This document shows positions 53,375-62,307 of a DNA stretch of 64,000 nt, in pieces. The notes beneath the pieces were generated by a model, which was not told the DNA's origin, made no database searches, and saw only the letters and a list, made by a program, of their open reading frames with translations. The DNA lies in contig CBDHFQ010000026.1 of the NCBI GenBank assembly GCA_965262565.1, positions 1-64,000 of the forward strand, read 5' to 3'. The translations under genes were made by a program, and so were the position numbers. This DNA comes from CBDHFQ01 sp965262565. Its GTDB lineage: Bacteria; Bacteroidota; Bacteroidia; J057. The stretch's first letter is position 1. Each line of letters starts with the position of its first letter.

Positions 53375-54352
53375 ATGATTCTTCCCTATCAAAGGTTTAA
53401 CTTTATATTGATACTGTTTTTGTTATTTAGTTCTTGCGAATTCGATCAGGATAGTGAGTTTTTCCCAGAGGTATCACAGTCTATTTTCCTGACAAGAGAT
53501 GATAATAATATTTCACATCTTTTGTGGGTAAAGGGAGAAATTATTGATCTGGAATGGGAAGTTCAATTAGGGATTCCTTCTGCGAGTGTGTCTGACCTGG
53601 CATTTTTCAGGCAAGAATTATGGATTAGTAGTGCAGAAGAACAATTGATAGCTCAAGTGGATGTCCGAAAAGCAGAAATATCTCACAGAATATCTACAGA
53701 AGGATTTCAGCCACATATGTTAAGTGTAGGAGAGGATCGAATATTGGGTGTTGATACAATATCGCAGCAATTAGCCTTTTGGGATAAAAGCCGTTTCGAA
53801 GCAACTATTACTCCTTTCAATTCAGTTCCCAAACTGTCCACTTATCGAAGTGGTAAATTTTACATTCAATCGGGAGATTCTGCTGTGAGTATTTGGGATG
53901 AAAAAGCAATGGTAGAGCGAAATAAGGTGAGTATGTCAGTTCCTATCATTGATATACAATTAGATAATAATGTATCTACCGTCATCTTACATGCGGATAC
54001 ATCCGGTTTTTTTGAATCTGCAATCAATTTCAATACAGACCATCTTTCCCGAAGAGAGCGGTCTGTTGCCTATCGGAAAATAAGGTATTCTCCTTATCAT
54101 CGCCAATCTCTGGGGAAGGAATTATTAGAAAATGTATTATTAGTAGATAGCAGTGTAAATATCCCAGGTCTATTCTCCATAGAAGAAGCCATTATCGATG
54201 TGGAAGCAAACTTTTTAGATGCTGAACTTTGGGCTGTGGAGGGAGATAGTTTATATGTTTATGAAATAAACGGCCCCAATCAAAAGTTAGTTACCTCTTT
54301 CTCAGGGAATCTCATAAAATCCTTCTTCTATCAGGAAATTGTAGGTGAATAA
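53375..54352 (+). CDS. Unrecognised lipoprotein, possible beta-propeller
   Basis: I do not recognise this 325-residue protein. The N-terminus has a lipoprotein signal, FNFILILFLLFSSCEFDQ, with the lipidated cysteine at about residue 21. The rest is made of short repeated beta-strand units with aromatic and acidic residues (SDLAFFRQELWISSAEEQL, MLSVGEDRILGVDT, KFYIQSGDSAVSIWDEK), which looks like a propeller fold. There are no catalytic motifs. It would be anchored in the outer or inner membrane facing the periplasm. The neighbours (fabH, efp) give no clue. Confidence 0.75.
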   Translation: MILPYQRFNFILILFLLFSSCEFDQDSEFFPEVSQSIFLTRDDNNISHLLWVKGEIIDLEWEVQLGIPSASVSDLAFFRQELWISSAEEQLIAQVDVRKAEISHRISTEGFQPHMLSVGEDRILGVDTISQQLAFWDKSRFEATITPFNSVPKLSTYRSGKFYIQSGDSAVSIWDEKAMVERNKVSMSVPIIDIQLDNNVSTVILHADTSGFFESAINFNTDHLSRRERSVAYRKIRYSPYHRQSLGKELLENVLLVDSSVNIPGLFSIEEAIIDVEANFLDAELWAVEGDSLYVYEINGPNQKLVTSFSGNLIKSFFYQEIVGE

Positions 54353-54466
54353 TTGGACTAATTTCTTATTTTAGCGCTCTAACTTATTGACCCATATTAA
54401 TAGTCCGTAAGAATAGCTTCTGCTAATTGCGTGTTACTGGGGGAATAAATATAAATTCAGAAAAAT

Positions 54467-55033
54467 ATGGCAAACACCTCCGACATTCGAAATGGTCTTA
54501 CCTTTAGGTATAATGGAGATATTTACACTGTAGTAGGTTTTCAACATGTCAAAATGGGTAGAGGTAGTGCCTTCGTAAGAGTGAAAATGAAAAGCCTGAC
54601 TACGGGAAAAGTAATTGAAAACTCCTTCAATACTAGTGCAAAAATTGATGACATCAGAGTAGAGCGAAGACAGTTCCAATACTTGTATGATGATGGTAGT
54701 TCTTTAGTATTCATGGATAATGATACATTTGAACAGATCAATATTAACCGGGAGATGATCGAAAACTTTGACCTGCTTCTTGAGTCTGAAATATGCGAAG
54801 TACTCTTTAACACTGAAGACGATACTCCTTTAACTGTAGAGTTACCTCAATACGTTATTCAAGAAGTTACTTATACCGAACCTGGTATTAAAGGGGATAC
54901 CGCAACAAATGCCTTAAAACCAGCAACTATTGCCAGTGGTGCTGAGGTTCGAGTTCCATTATTCATTAATATAGGAGATAAAATTAAGGTAGATACCTCA
55001 AGCAAAACCTATGTGGAACGAGTTAAGGATTGA
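54467..55033 (+). CDS. efp: Elongation factor P
   Basis: EF-P helps ribosomes through polyproline stretches. The 188-residue protein has all three domains, with SDIRNGLTFRYNGDIY at the start, VERRQFQYLYDDG in domain II and the C-terminal GDTATNALKPATIASGAEVR and VPLFINIGDKIKVDT signature. The tip of domain I reads HVKMGRGSAF, with arginine at residue 32 and methionine where many EF-Ps have proline (KPGKG). An arginine tip is rhamnosylated by EarP in some other bacteria; no modification gene was seen here. accB follows after 24 bases, the usual Bacteroidota pairing. Confidence 0.95.
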   Translation: MANTSDIRNGLTFRYNGDIYTVVGFQHVKMGRGSAFVRVKMKSLTTGKVIENSFNTSAKIDDIRVERRQFQYLYDDGSSLVFMDNDTFEQININREMIENFDLLLESEICEVLFNTEDDTPLTVELPQYVIQEVTYTEPGIKGDTATNALKPATIASGAEVRVPLFINIGDKIKVDTSSKTYVERVKD

Positions 55034-55057
55034 TTAATAAAAAGGATACCTAATACT

Positions 55058-55567
55058 ATGGAATTTAAGGAAATACAGGATTTATTGAAGCTGGTCAATA
55101 AAACGGATCTCTCTGAAGTAGAGATTGAGAAAAAAGACTTCAAACTGAAAATTAGACGTAAAGAGCCAGAAAATAACGTCATTTACGCTACCACTCCCTC
55201 AGCACAAGTACCACCACTTTCTCCGGTCATCCAGTCGCCTACGTCACCTATAGTGCCAATGGAATCTGAGAGTGAATTAAAAACTGAATCTCAAGCGGCA
55301 GAATCACAAGAAGCTTCTAAAAATCTCCATACCTTCAAGTCTCCTATGATTGGGACGTTCTACAGAGCACCAAATCCTGGAGCTGATCCATATGTTAAGG
55401 TTGGAGATATTATTAGAAAAGGCCAAGTGTTGTGTATAGTAGAAGCTATGAAACTATTTAATGAAATCGAATCTGAGGTTGATGGAAAGATTGTCAAGAT
55501 ATTGCTGGAAGATGCCCATCCTGTAGAGTATGATCAACCACTGTTTCTTGTAGATTTGGATGCTTAA
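55058..55567 (+). CDS. accB: Biotin carboxyl carrier protein of acetyl-CoA carboxylase
   Basis: The 169-residue protein has an N-terminal helix (FKEIQDLLKLVNKTDLSEVE), a proline-, serine- and glutamate-rich linker (residues 45-90) and the biotinyl domain with IVEAMKLFNEIESEVDG, where Lys132 carries biotin. It shuttles CO2 from AccC to the carboxyltransferase in malonyl-CoA synthesis. It is co-transcribed with efp and followed by accC after 167 bases that contain a promoter-like box. Confidence 0.95.
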   Translation: MEFKEIQDLLKLVNKTDLSEVEIEKKDFKLKIRRKEPENNVIYATTPSAQVPPLSPVIQSPTSPIVPMESESELKTESQAAESQEASKNLHTFKSPMIGTFYRAPNPGADPYVKVGDIIRKGQVLCIVEAMKLFNEIESEVDGKIVKILLEDAHPVEYDQPLFLVDLDA

Positions 55568-55627
55568 CTCATCTTTTATTTTAACGATTAGTGCCTTAAA
55601 TTTTTCTTTCCTCATGTATTGTATACC

Positions 55628-55635
55628 TATTTTTG
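55628..55635 (+). promoter_or_regulatory. Candidate -7 box for accC
   Basis: TATTTTTG fits TAnnTTTG and lies 100 bases before the accC start. Upstream at the right distance only TTTC is found, so the -33 element is weak. It suggests accC has its own promoter besides read-through from efp-accB. Confidence 0.35.
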
Positions 55636-55734
55636 TACACTATCGTCATAAAGTTTAGGGTATGAATACTAACTTCACTTATCTAAATCATCAGAAATTC
55701 GTGTAAGGATGAGTGTTGATAAACTTGCTATTAT

Positions 55735-57081
55735 ATGTTTAAAAAAATTCTCATTGCCAATCGGGGAGAAATTGCCCTAAGAATTCAGCGTACATGTAGG
55801 GAGATGGGGATAAGTACTGTAGCTGTATACTCCACTGCTGACAGAGACAGTTTACATGTCCGATTCGCAGATGAAGCTGTATGTATAGGACCTGCTGTCA
55901 GTAAAGAAAGTTATTTGAATATAGCTAATATTATTGCTGCCGCAGAAATTTGTGGGGTAGATGCCATTCATCCCGGATATGGATTTTTATCTGAAAATGC
56001 GGAATTTTCTCAAATATGTGAGGATCATCAAATAAAGTTTATAGGTCCTAATGCAGAAGTCATTTCTTCTATGGGAGATAAGGCTACTGCTAAAGCCTTT
56101 ATGAAAAAAGCAGAGGTACCTATCATCCCTGGTTCTGAAGGCCTCCTGGAATCTTTGGAACATGCATTTGAAATCGCTGAAACAATAGGATATCCTGTTC
56201 TTCTTAAAGCAACAGCCGGAGGGGGAGGAAAAGGAATGAGGAGAGTGAACGAGAAATCTGACATGAAAAATGCATGGAATAGTGCTACCATGGAAGCAGA
56301 AGCCTCTTTCGGTAACAGTGGCTTATATATGGAAAAGTTTATTGTAGAACCGCGACATGTAGAAATCCAGGTAGTAGGTGATCAACATGGAAATGTTTAC
56401 CATTTATCCGAAAGGGATTGCACCATTCAGCGTAGACACCAAAAATTAGTAGAAGAAGCACCGAGCCCTATTTTAACGCCAGAATTAAGAGCTAAAATGG
56501 GAGACGCAGCTGTCAAAGCAGCAAAATTTGTTAATTATGAAGGGGCGGGAACAGTAGAATTTCTATGCGATAAATTTGGGAATTTCTACTTTATGGAAAT
56601 GAATACAAGAATACAAGTAGAGCATCCTGTAACTGAAGAAATCTATGACAATGATTTGATAAAAGAACAGATAAAAGTTGCTTTTGGGGAAGAAATTAAG
56701 GAAACCAGCATGCCATTAGGAAGATATGCGATGGAAGTCAGAATCAATGCTGAAGACGTATTTAACGATTTTAGACCTTCACCAGGTAAAATCGTATATT
56801 TCCATAAACCGGGAGGACATAAAGTCAGGGTAGATACACATGCTTTTTCAGGATATGTTATTCCCCATTATTATGATAGCATGATTGGAAAGCTCATCGT
56901 TTCTGCTCCTTCTCGGGACGAAGTCATCGCTAAAATGGAGCGAGCCCTGGAGGAATTTATCATTGAAGGTGTCAAAACCACTATTCCTTTTCATCAACAA
57001 TTAATGCGAGATAAACGCTTTAGATCAGGTAATTTTAGTACTAATTTTCTCGATGATTTTGAACTTAATGAAGAAATATGA
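55735..57081 (+). CDS. accC: Acetyl-CoA carboxylase biotin carboxylase subunit
   Basis: AccC carboxylates the biotin on AccB using ATP and bicarbonate. The 448-residue protein has the N-terminal KILIANRGEIALRI, the ATP-grasp loop ATAGGGGKGMRRV near residue 161, the family signature GLYMEKFIVEPRHVEIQVVG, and the EMNTRIQVEHPVTEE active-site block with the catalytic arginine and glutamates. The length is as expected for a stand-alone subunit. It probably has its own promoter. Confidence 0.96.
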   Translation: MFKKILIANRGEIALRIQRTCREMGISTVAVYSTADRDSLHVRFADEAVCIGPAVSKESYLNIANIIAAAEICGVDAIHPGYGFLSENAEFSQICEDHQIKFIGPNAEVISSMGDKATAKAFMKKAEVPIIPGSEGLLESLEHAFEIAETIGYPVLLKATAGGGGKGMRRVNEKSDMKNAWNSATMEAEASFGNSGLYMEKFIVEPRHVEIQVVGDQHGNVYHLSERDCTIQRRHQKLVEEAPSPILTPELRAKMGDAAVKAAKFVNYEGAGTVEFLCDKFGNFYFMEMNTRIQVEHPVTEEIYDNDLIKEQIKVAFGEEIKETSMPLGRYAMEVRINAEDVFNDFRPSPGKIVYFHKPGGHKVRVDTHAFSGYVIPHYYDSMIGKLIVSAPSRDEVIAKMERALEEFIIEGVKTTIPFHQQLMRDKRFRSGNFSTNFLDDFELNEEI

Positions 57082-57311
57082 TCCCTCTCTTACTGTATTT
57101 TGTTGGCAATAGCATTTGAACAAGTAGAAAACCAGATTTCCATATTGCTCCATTTTTAAACTTATACTCAGGAACTTCTAAAATTCAAATACAGAAATAT
57201 CGAAAAATTTAATATTCCTTAAATTCTAAACTATTGTGGATTTAGTTAGTTGATAATATTGTACTTTATCTTATATAACCAAACGAATTATACACTAACT
57301 TTAATTATTTT

Positions 57312-57521
57312 ATGGCTCAAGAAACTAATACATGGCCAGAATTGGCGATTGGCCTCTACGATAAGCTCACGGGAAGGAATGCAGAAATTACATATGAGTT
57401 TGATAATTTTGAGTTATTTGTTCCAAATAAAGTAGGGGCAGGTAATGATTCCGTTGATCATGCACACTGGAAGATGAATGGTATTTTAAGAATACGCACT
57501 ACTGACAAAGAAGCTAAGTAA
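57312..57521 (+). CDS. Small conserved hypothetical protein
   Basis: A 69-residue protein with GLYDKLTGRNAEITYEFDN and ELFVPNKVG, then HWKMNGILRIRT at the end. I recognise the same small protein from other Bacteroidota but know no function. It looks like a single beta domain without cysteines, a signal peptide or membrane parts. An earlier in-frame start would lie in poorly conserved sequence, so the ATG at 57312 is preferred. A likely terminator follows 18 bases later. Confidence 0.65.
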   Translation: MAQETNTWPELAIGLYDKLTGRNAEITYEFDNFELFVPNKVGAGNDSVDHAHWKMNGILRIRTTDKEAK

Positions 57522-57539
57522 TATTATGAAATGCATTGA

Positions 57540-57584
57540 CTCACGCGGCTATTATTACAATTTTAGACGTGTGAGTACTTTTTT
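57540..57584 (+). terminator. Probable terminator after the small hypothetical gene
   Basis: Arms CTCACGCG (57540-57547) and CGTGTGAG (57568-57575) pair with one G-U and are followed by six T at 57579-57584. The loop of 20 bases is long, so strength is uncertain. Confidence 0.45.
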
Positions 57585-57613
57585 CTTTCCATTCGACTTC
57601 ACCCCCCCGAATC

Positions 57614-57979
57614 ATGTCAAACTCATTTCTTCCCTTAGATGAATTACTGAAACTTACAGAAATTAGCGCACTCTCAATTGACTTAACTATTGACTCTCCT
57701 GAAGGTAGATTTACCATCAAAGATCAGGATCGAAGAATCATCCACGTAATTCTTCCAAATAGGCAATTATTGCGTTATTTTATTCAACTTCTGCCTGGTT
57801 CTCTACTAGATAGAGGGAAACAATTAAAAGAATATTCCGACCTTGCCTCCCAACTTGATCTCGGATTTAAACTTCAAATAGAAGACAAAATTTGGATAGA
57901 CATTAAGCCAAATGAAGAAAATACTATTCGAAAGTGGAATCTGGTCTGGCAAGAACTTCTAACCTATTTGAAAGGGTAA
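57614..57979 (+). CDS. Hypothetical protein, 121 residues
   Basis: Not recognised. The protein is soluble-looking with alternating hydrophobic strands (IDLTIDSPEGRFTIKDQ, IIHVILPNRQLLRYFIQLLPG) and a C-terminal helix ending in a tryptophan-rich WNLVWQELLTYL. No signal peptide or metal motif is seen. Codon use looks like that of its neighbours. The ATG at 57614 follows a probable terminator, so it should have its own promoter. Coding status rests on the clean, low-repeat sequence only. Confidence 0.55.
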   Translation: MSNSFLPLDELLKLTEISALSIDLTIDSPEGRFTIKDQDRRIIHVILPNRQLLRYFIQLLPGSLLDRGKQLKEYSDLASQLDLGFKLQIEDKIWIDIKPNEENTIRKWNLVWQELLTYLKG

Positions 57980-58007
57980 TTTAAGCGAATATTAGCGACG
58001 GGAGCTA

Positions 58008-58436
58008 ATGGTTATATCTCTTGTTACCCCTACTCATTATCAACTGGCAAGAAGTTTAGTAGATCTCATGAAAAATGAAATTGTCGCCAGGAATAATACC
58101 TTCACCCAAATTGTAAAGACAGACCAAATACCTTACAGAGAAGTGCTATAACTCACCAATGGAATAATTGTCCAAAACACTATGATTTCAAGCTGGATTG
58201 ATAGGCTTAACAGTGGGGAAATAGGTGAAAATTATTTCTATTTTAGTCAAGTTCAGGAGAATGGTGTGTTATCAGATGTGAGAAAGTTTAGCTTTTTCAC
58301 CAATCATACTAAAGGGAGTGTTAAACTCTCTGATCCATTGGAGGCAATGAATGTTGGTACAGAACCGGTTATGGAGATTGAGAAGAATAATTTACAAATT
58401 AATTGGATGCATAGGATTAGGAAGAAGAAACACTAA
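58008..58436 (+). pseudogene. Possible broken gene of unknown type, in-frame stop at codon 48
   Basis: A frame of 142 codons starting at ATG 58008 is protein-like on both sides of a TAA at 58149-58151. The first part begins with SLVTPTHYQLARSLVDLM. The second part has SSWIDRLNSGEIGENYFYF and SDVRKFSFFTNHTKG and stops at 58436. Neither part is recognised. The second part could be translated alone from the ATG at 58182 (84 residues). The low confidence reflects that no homologue comes to mind. Confidence 0.35.
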
Positions 58437-58565
58437 ACATTTAATGGAAGGAGATTCCAGGGATATTTATAGCTATTATAAAAAGGGACATCCCAAAGCT
58501 TAACTCCAATATGATGGAGGGAGCACTTCTAGTGAGCTAGAAATAAAATTTCATTCAATTGTAGG

Positions 58566-58594
58566 AAAAAATAGAGGACCATAATATGATCCTC
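58566..58594 (-). terminator. Terminator of the bifunctional nuclease gene
   Basis: On the minus strand GAGGA (58594-58590) pairs with TCCTC (58578-58574), with a CAT/ATG inner stem, and a run of six T follows (58571-58566). The hairpin overlaps the reconstructed stop codon at 58593-58595, which supports the gene ending there and not at 58672. Confidence 0.6.
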
Positions 58595-59229
58595 ATTCTT
58601 TATTAGTCAATCGATTAATTTCGTCTCGAAATCTCGCTGCTGCTTCATAATCTTCTTTTGACAAGGCTTCATCAAGCCTTTTTTTTCAGCTTTTGCAATC
58701 TATCGGATTGAGACAAACGACCAGCAGGTTCTTCTTCTTCTACTACTTCTGAACGTTCCACTTTGGCCAGATCAAATTCTTCATCTTCATCCGAAAATTG
58801 GGCACTACTAGACTCATCATCATCAATGACAATTCCTGCCTCAGCCAAAACATTCTCAAAACTATAGATAGGCACTTTGAATCTTACACCTAAAGCTACA
58901 GCATCACTCGGTCTACTATCAATTTCATGGATCTCTCCATCTACTTCCATGATTAATTTGGCATAGAAAATGCCTTCATGCAAATCATTTATGATCACCT
59001 CCACTAAGCTAATATCAAAATGCCGGGCTAGATTAAATATGAGATCATGCGTCATAGGACGATTAGTCTTAATATTTTCTAGCTCTAATGCGATTGCTTG
59101 TGCTTCCGGAGTGCCAATAATTATTGGTAGTCGACGATTCCCATTACTTTCACCTAAGACCAAGGCATAATGACCATTATGTGAATGGCTTGATGATAAA
59201 CCTATTATTTCTAACCGAATTTTTTTCAC
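58593..59229 (-). CDS. Bifunctional nuclease family protein with UVR domain, frameshifted in an A8 run
   Basis: Residues 1-130 match the DUF151/bifunctional nuclease domain (LEIIGLSSSHSHNGHYALVLGE is the start; LPIIIGTPEAQAIALELE and IDSRPSDAVALGVRFKVPIY follow). An acidic linker and then a UVR-type helix pair are expected. The direct frame stops after LKKKA at 58672. In the next frame RLDEALSKEDYEAAARFRDE leads to EINRLTNKE and a stop at 58593, a clear UVR motif. The shift lies in eight A (58679-58686, minus strand); seven would restore the frame. The span is 637 bases, one over a multiple of three. The role is DNA/RNA cleavage or regulation by family. Confidence 0.85.
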
Positions 59230-59512
59230 TCGTCGAAAATTTACTTCCCAGTATTCAAAACTATTTATAACTGCCTGATGTCTTACAGCCTGTTTAACAT
59301 CAACGTGAAGATCTCTATCTTTCTCATATTTTAGGCTGTGAGCGAATTACTTATAACTCTAAGTTGCATTTTTCTTTTTAATTTTCCATAGAAAAAGACA
59401 ATTCAAACTTAAAGAATCTTTCTTCGGCCTATTAAGAAAATCAGGAATTTAAAGAAGGTCATTTATTGCAACACAAACTTAGAGCATCAACCCAAAACCT
59501 TGGAAAAAACTA

Positions 59513-60490
59513 CTAACTACTTGCTACTTTAAGCTGCTTGATTTCCTCGATAATTTTAGGTACTACCTCGAATAAATCTCCAACTATGCCGTAGTCAGCA
59601 ATCTTGAAAAACGGAGCCTCAGGATCTTTATTAATGACCACAATATGTTTAGAACCACTAACACCAGCTAAATGTTGAATAGCTCCTGAAATTCCTATAG
59701 CGATGTACAAATTAGGTGCAATTTGAATCCCAGTTTGGCCTACATGTTCATGATGCGGTCTCCATCCCATATCTGCAGTAGGTTTTGAACAAGCTGTAGC
59801 AGCGCCAATCAAATTCGCTAATTCTTCGATCATTCCCCAGTTTTCAGGCCCTTTCATTCCTCGTCCTGCTGACACTACGGCATCAGCTTCTGTAAGAGAA
59901 ATTCCTTCGGAAGCACGAATTATTTCTTTTGCAACGATCCCATAATCGGTTTGGCCTCCTTGAAACTCCTTACTAACAATTTCAGCTTGGACTGGATGCT
60001 CTTCAGTCTTATATCCATTAGTCTTTACTGTAAGCACCATATTAGGCCGTTGAACCTTAAATTCCTGAATCCCTTTGCCAGAATAAGAAGACCGGGTTGC
60101 ATCAAATTGATCGTCAGGATTTAGTAGAGAAATTACTCCCGAAATGGGAGCAGCATCTAATTTTACTGCTACACGTGGCGCTATAGCTCTTCCATAGTAT
60201 GTTTGGGCCATAACCACAGCTTTACTATTTAATTCCTTAGCTACCTGGGAAATGGCTGCAGCGTAAGCAGAGTTAATAAAAGAATCAAACTGCTTATCTT
60301 CGATTTTATAAACTTTCGAAATACCGTAATTCCCCAATTTTGATAATTCGTCATTATCTATCTGGCCTACTGATACTGCTACAAGTTCCTCACCTGTCTT
60401 TTGTGCCAAATCATACGCATATGTAGCTGCTTCGAATATGGCCTTCTTTAACTCGCCATTACTCTGTTCTGCAAATAATAATACTCCCAT
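59513..60490 (-). CDS. etfA: Electron transfer flavoprotein alpha subunit
   Basis: EtfA binds FAD and passes electrons from acyl-CoA dehydrogenases to the quinone pool. The 325-residue protein has the C-terminal FAD-binding signature: GRGMKGPENWGMIEELANL, GWRPHHEHVGQTG, then YIAIGISGAIQHLAG and INKDPEAPFFKIADYGIVGD. Length and order of motifs are normal. It follows etfB by 45 bases and shares its transcript. Confidence 0.94.
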   Translation of the reverse strand: MGVLLFAEQSNGELKKAIFEAATYAYDLAQKTGEELVAVSVGQIDNDELSKLGNYGISKVYKIEDKQFDSFINSAYAAAISQVAKELNSKAVVMAQTYYGRAIAPRVAVKLDAAPISGVISLLNPDDQFDATRSSYSGKGIQEFKVQRPNMVLTVKTNGYKTEEHPVQAEIVSKEFQGGQTDYGIVAKEIIRASEGISLTEADAVVSAGRGMKGPENWGMIEELANLIGAATACSKPTADMGWRPHHEHVGQTGIQIAPNLYIAIGISGAIQHLAGVSGSKHIVVINKDPEAPFFKIADYGIVGDLFEVVPKIIEEIKQLKVASS

Positions 60491-60535
60491 GTATCTCTTG
60501 TTAAACTGTTTAGATGATAAGTAACCTGTAACACA

Positions 60536-61276
60536 TTAAATTAATCCCTTTTGTGCCAATGCATCCACCAATTTACCCATTTCATCAGGATTGAAATACT
60601 TCGTTTCTCCTTTCTGGGGCGGATAATCAAATTTTACAGTTTCCAATGCAGGTGTTACTTCTGCTGGAGAAATAATGGATAAAGGCTTTTTTCTTGCAGC
60701 CATAATTCCACGCATATTGGGGATTCTCCATTCTGATATACCTTTTTGACAGCTTATGACAGCTGGCAACTGAACTTCCACAACTTCACTTCCTCCATCA
60801 ATTTCCCTATGTAATTCTGCAGTTGATTCTCCCTTCATATCCATATGGATAGCAAATGATACGAAAGGAATGCTAAGTAGTTCTGCAATCATACCTGGAA
60901 CTAATGCGCCATTAAAATCTATAGATTCTTTCCCTGTGAAAATTATATCAAATTCTTTGTCTCGAGCATATTCTGCGATTTGATTGGCAACAAAACTTGA
61001 GTCTATAGGATCTGCATCGATTCTCACTGCATCATCTGCACCTATAGCCAGGGCTTTTCTTAATGTAGGTTCTACCTCGGGACCTCCTACAGTAAGCACT
61101 GTAATCTGTACCTGTTTCCCTTCTTCTCTAAATCCAATAGCCCTCGATAAGCCATATTCACAATAAGGATTAATCACAAAAGTAACCCCTGTACGTCTTA
61201 ATTCTTTGCCATTGTCCTCAAATTGTATTTTGGTAGTAGTATCGGGAACATGGCTAATACAAACTAAAATCTTCAT
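60536..61276 (-). CDS. etfB: Electron transfer flavoprotein beta subunit
   Basis: EtfB forms the other half of the flavoprotein and binds AMP. From the ATG at 61276 it has 246 residues and begins MKILVCISHVPDTTTKI, the usual start. An in-frame upstream start at 61309 would add 11 hydrophobic residues and lies inside the promoter. Family blocks include DIIFTGKESIDFNGALVPG and the signature LPAVISCQKGISEWRIPNM followed by MAARKKPL. It is the first gene of the etfBA operon. Confidence 0.94.
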   Translation of the reverse strand: MKILVCISHVPDTTTKIQFEDNGKELRRTGVTFVINPYCEYGLSRAIGFREEGKQVQITVLTVGGPEVEPTLRKALAIGADDAVRIDADPIDSSFVANQIAEYARDKEFDIIFTGKESIDFNGALVPGMIAELLSIPFVSFAIHMDMKGESTAELHREIDGGSEVVEVQLPAVISCQKGISEWRIPNMRGIMAARKKPLSIISPAEVTPALETVKFDYPPQKGETKYFNPDEMGKLVDALAQKGLI

Positions 61277-61298
61277 AACTTGTAAAAAATATATTTTG

Positions 61299-61328
61299 CA
61301 AAAATACAAACTATTCGGCTAGAACAAA
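61299..61328 (-). promoter_or_regulatory. etfB: Bacteroidota-type promoter for etfBA
   Basis: On the minus strand TTTG (61328-61325) is followed after 18 bases by TATTTTTG (61306-61299), matching TAnnTTTG. The start of transcription would be near 61292, about 16 bases before the etfB ATG at 61276. The region also lies against the start of the divergent TPR gene. Confidence 0.55.
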
Positions 61329-61329
61329 A

Positions 61330-61659
61330 ATGAAGAACTCCAGACTCCAACAACTTTTTTCTTTTCTGGATATAGATCCTAATGATGCATTTACCCTGTA
61401 TAGCATTGCCTACGAATATCTTAACTCTAAAGAGTATGAAAAAGCTGCGACCTTTTTTGGACAACTTAAACAAAAACATCCTGACTATATCGGTTTATAT
61501 TTACACTATGGTAAAACCATGGAGCATTTAAATCAAAAAGATAAAGCTATCAATATATACAAGGAAGGAATACATCTTCTATCGACTCAAAATCATCCAC
61601 GTGCATTGGCAGAATTACATCAAGCCCTGCAAGAACTCCACGATGATGATTGGTATTAA
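61330..61659 (+). CDS. Tetratricopeptide repeat protein
   Basis: A 109-residue protein made of about three TPR helices pairs: DPNDAFTLYSIAYEYLNSKE, EYEKAATFFGQLKQKHPDYI and GLYLHYGKTMEHLNQKDKAI. TPRs bind other proteins. It has no signal peptide and no other domain. It is divergent from etfBA with just 53 bases between the two starts, and it is followed by the Nfu gene after 53 bases. The partner is unknown. Confidence 0.8.
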   Translation: MKNSRLQQLFSFLDIDPNDAFTLYSIAYEYLNSKEYEKAATFFGQLKQKHPDYIGLYLHYGKTMEHLNQKDKAINIYKEGIHLLSTQNHPRALAELHQALQELHDDDWY

Positions 61660-61712
61660 AAAGAAGCCCAATAATTCCTTATCTTTGTGAATTAATTACA
61701 ATTAAAGCTTAT

Positions 61713-62291
61713 ATGAAGCGCCAAGTAATCATGCACATAGAAGGGGTACCTAATCCAAACGCCATAAAATTTGTGTTGGAAAATGGTATTCTTACAGACC
61801 AACCCTACGAATTCTCTCATTTCTCGGATACAGAGCATAGCCCTTTGGTGGCTAAGCTTATGATGTATAGATATGTCAAACGAGTGTTACTCAACAGAAA
61901 CTATATTACTATAGTAAAAGATCCAACTTCGAGCCCTTCATGGGAGCAACTCGTACCTGAACTGAGAAACCTGATTCAGCAACATCTGGAGAATAATGAA
62001 CCCATTCTCTATATAGGATATGAACACCTTAAACACAAAAGATCCGACGAAGTAATACTTAACATAGCTACCCAAATCCTAGATAAGCAAATCAGACCAG
62101 CAGCTCAAGAAGATGGAGGAGACATAGTAATAGATTCATATAAAGACGGTGTCCTGAATTTAAGTATGCATGGTGCTTGCCATCATTGCCCTTATGCTTC
62201 TAATACGCTAAAAGATGGCGTGCAGCTATTGTTTTCTCAAATCATTCCGGAAATTAAAAAAGTAACAGCAACAGAGAATGGAGTTACATAA
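61713..62291 (+). CDS. Nfu-type iron-sulfur cluster carrier
   Basis: From the ATG at 61713 the protein has 192 residues. The N-terminal Nfu_N domain shows EGVPNPNAIKFVLENGILT, and the C-terminal NifU-like domain shows QEDGGDIVIDSYKDGVLNLS and the cluster ligands CHHC (Cys156, Cys159). Nfu proteins carry [4Fe-4S] clusters to targets such as lipoyl synthase. The next gene, lipB, is in the lipoate pathway, and 16 bases separate them, so the pairing makes sense. The longer frame from 61650 overlaps the TPR gene and is less likely. Confidence 0.88.
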   Translation: MKRQVIMHIEGVPNPNAIKFVLENGILTDQPYEFSHFSDTEHSPLVAKLMMYRYVKRVLLNRNYITIVKDPTSSPSWEQLVPELRNLIQQHLENNEPILYIGYEHLKHKRSDEVILNIATQILDKQIRPAAQEDGGDIVIDSYKDGVLNLSMHGACHHCPYASNTLKDGVQLLFSQIIPEIKKVTATENGVT

Positions 62292-62307
62292 ATAGGGAAT
62301 CTAGTAT

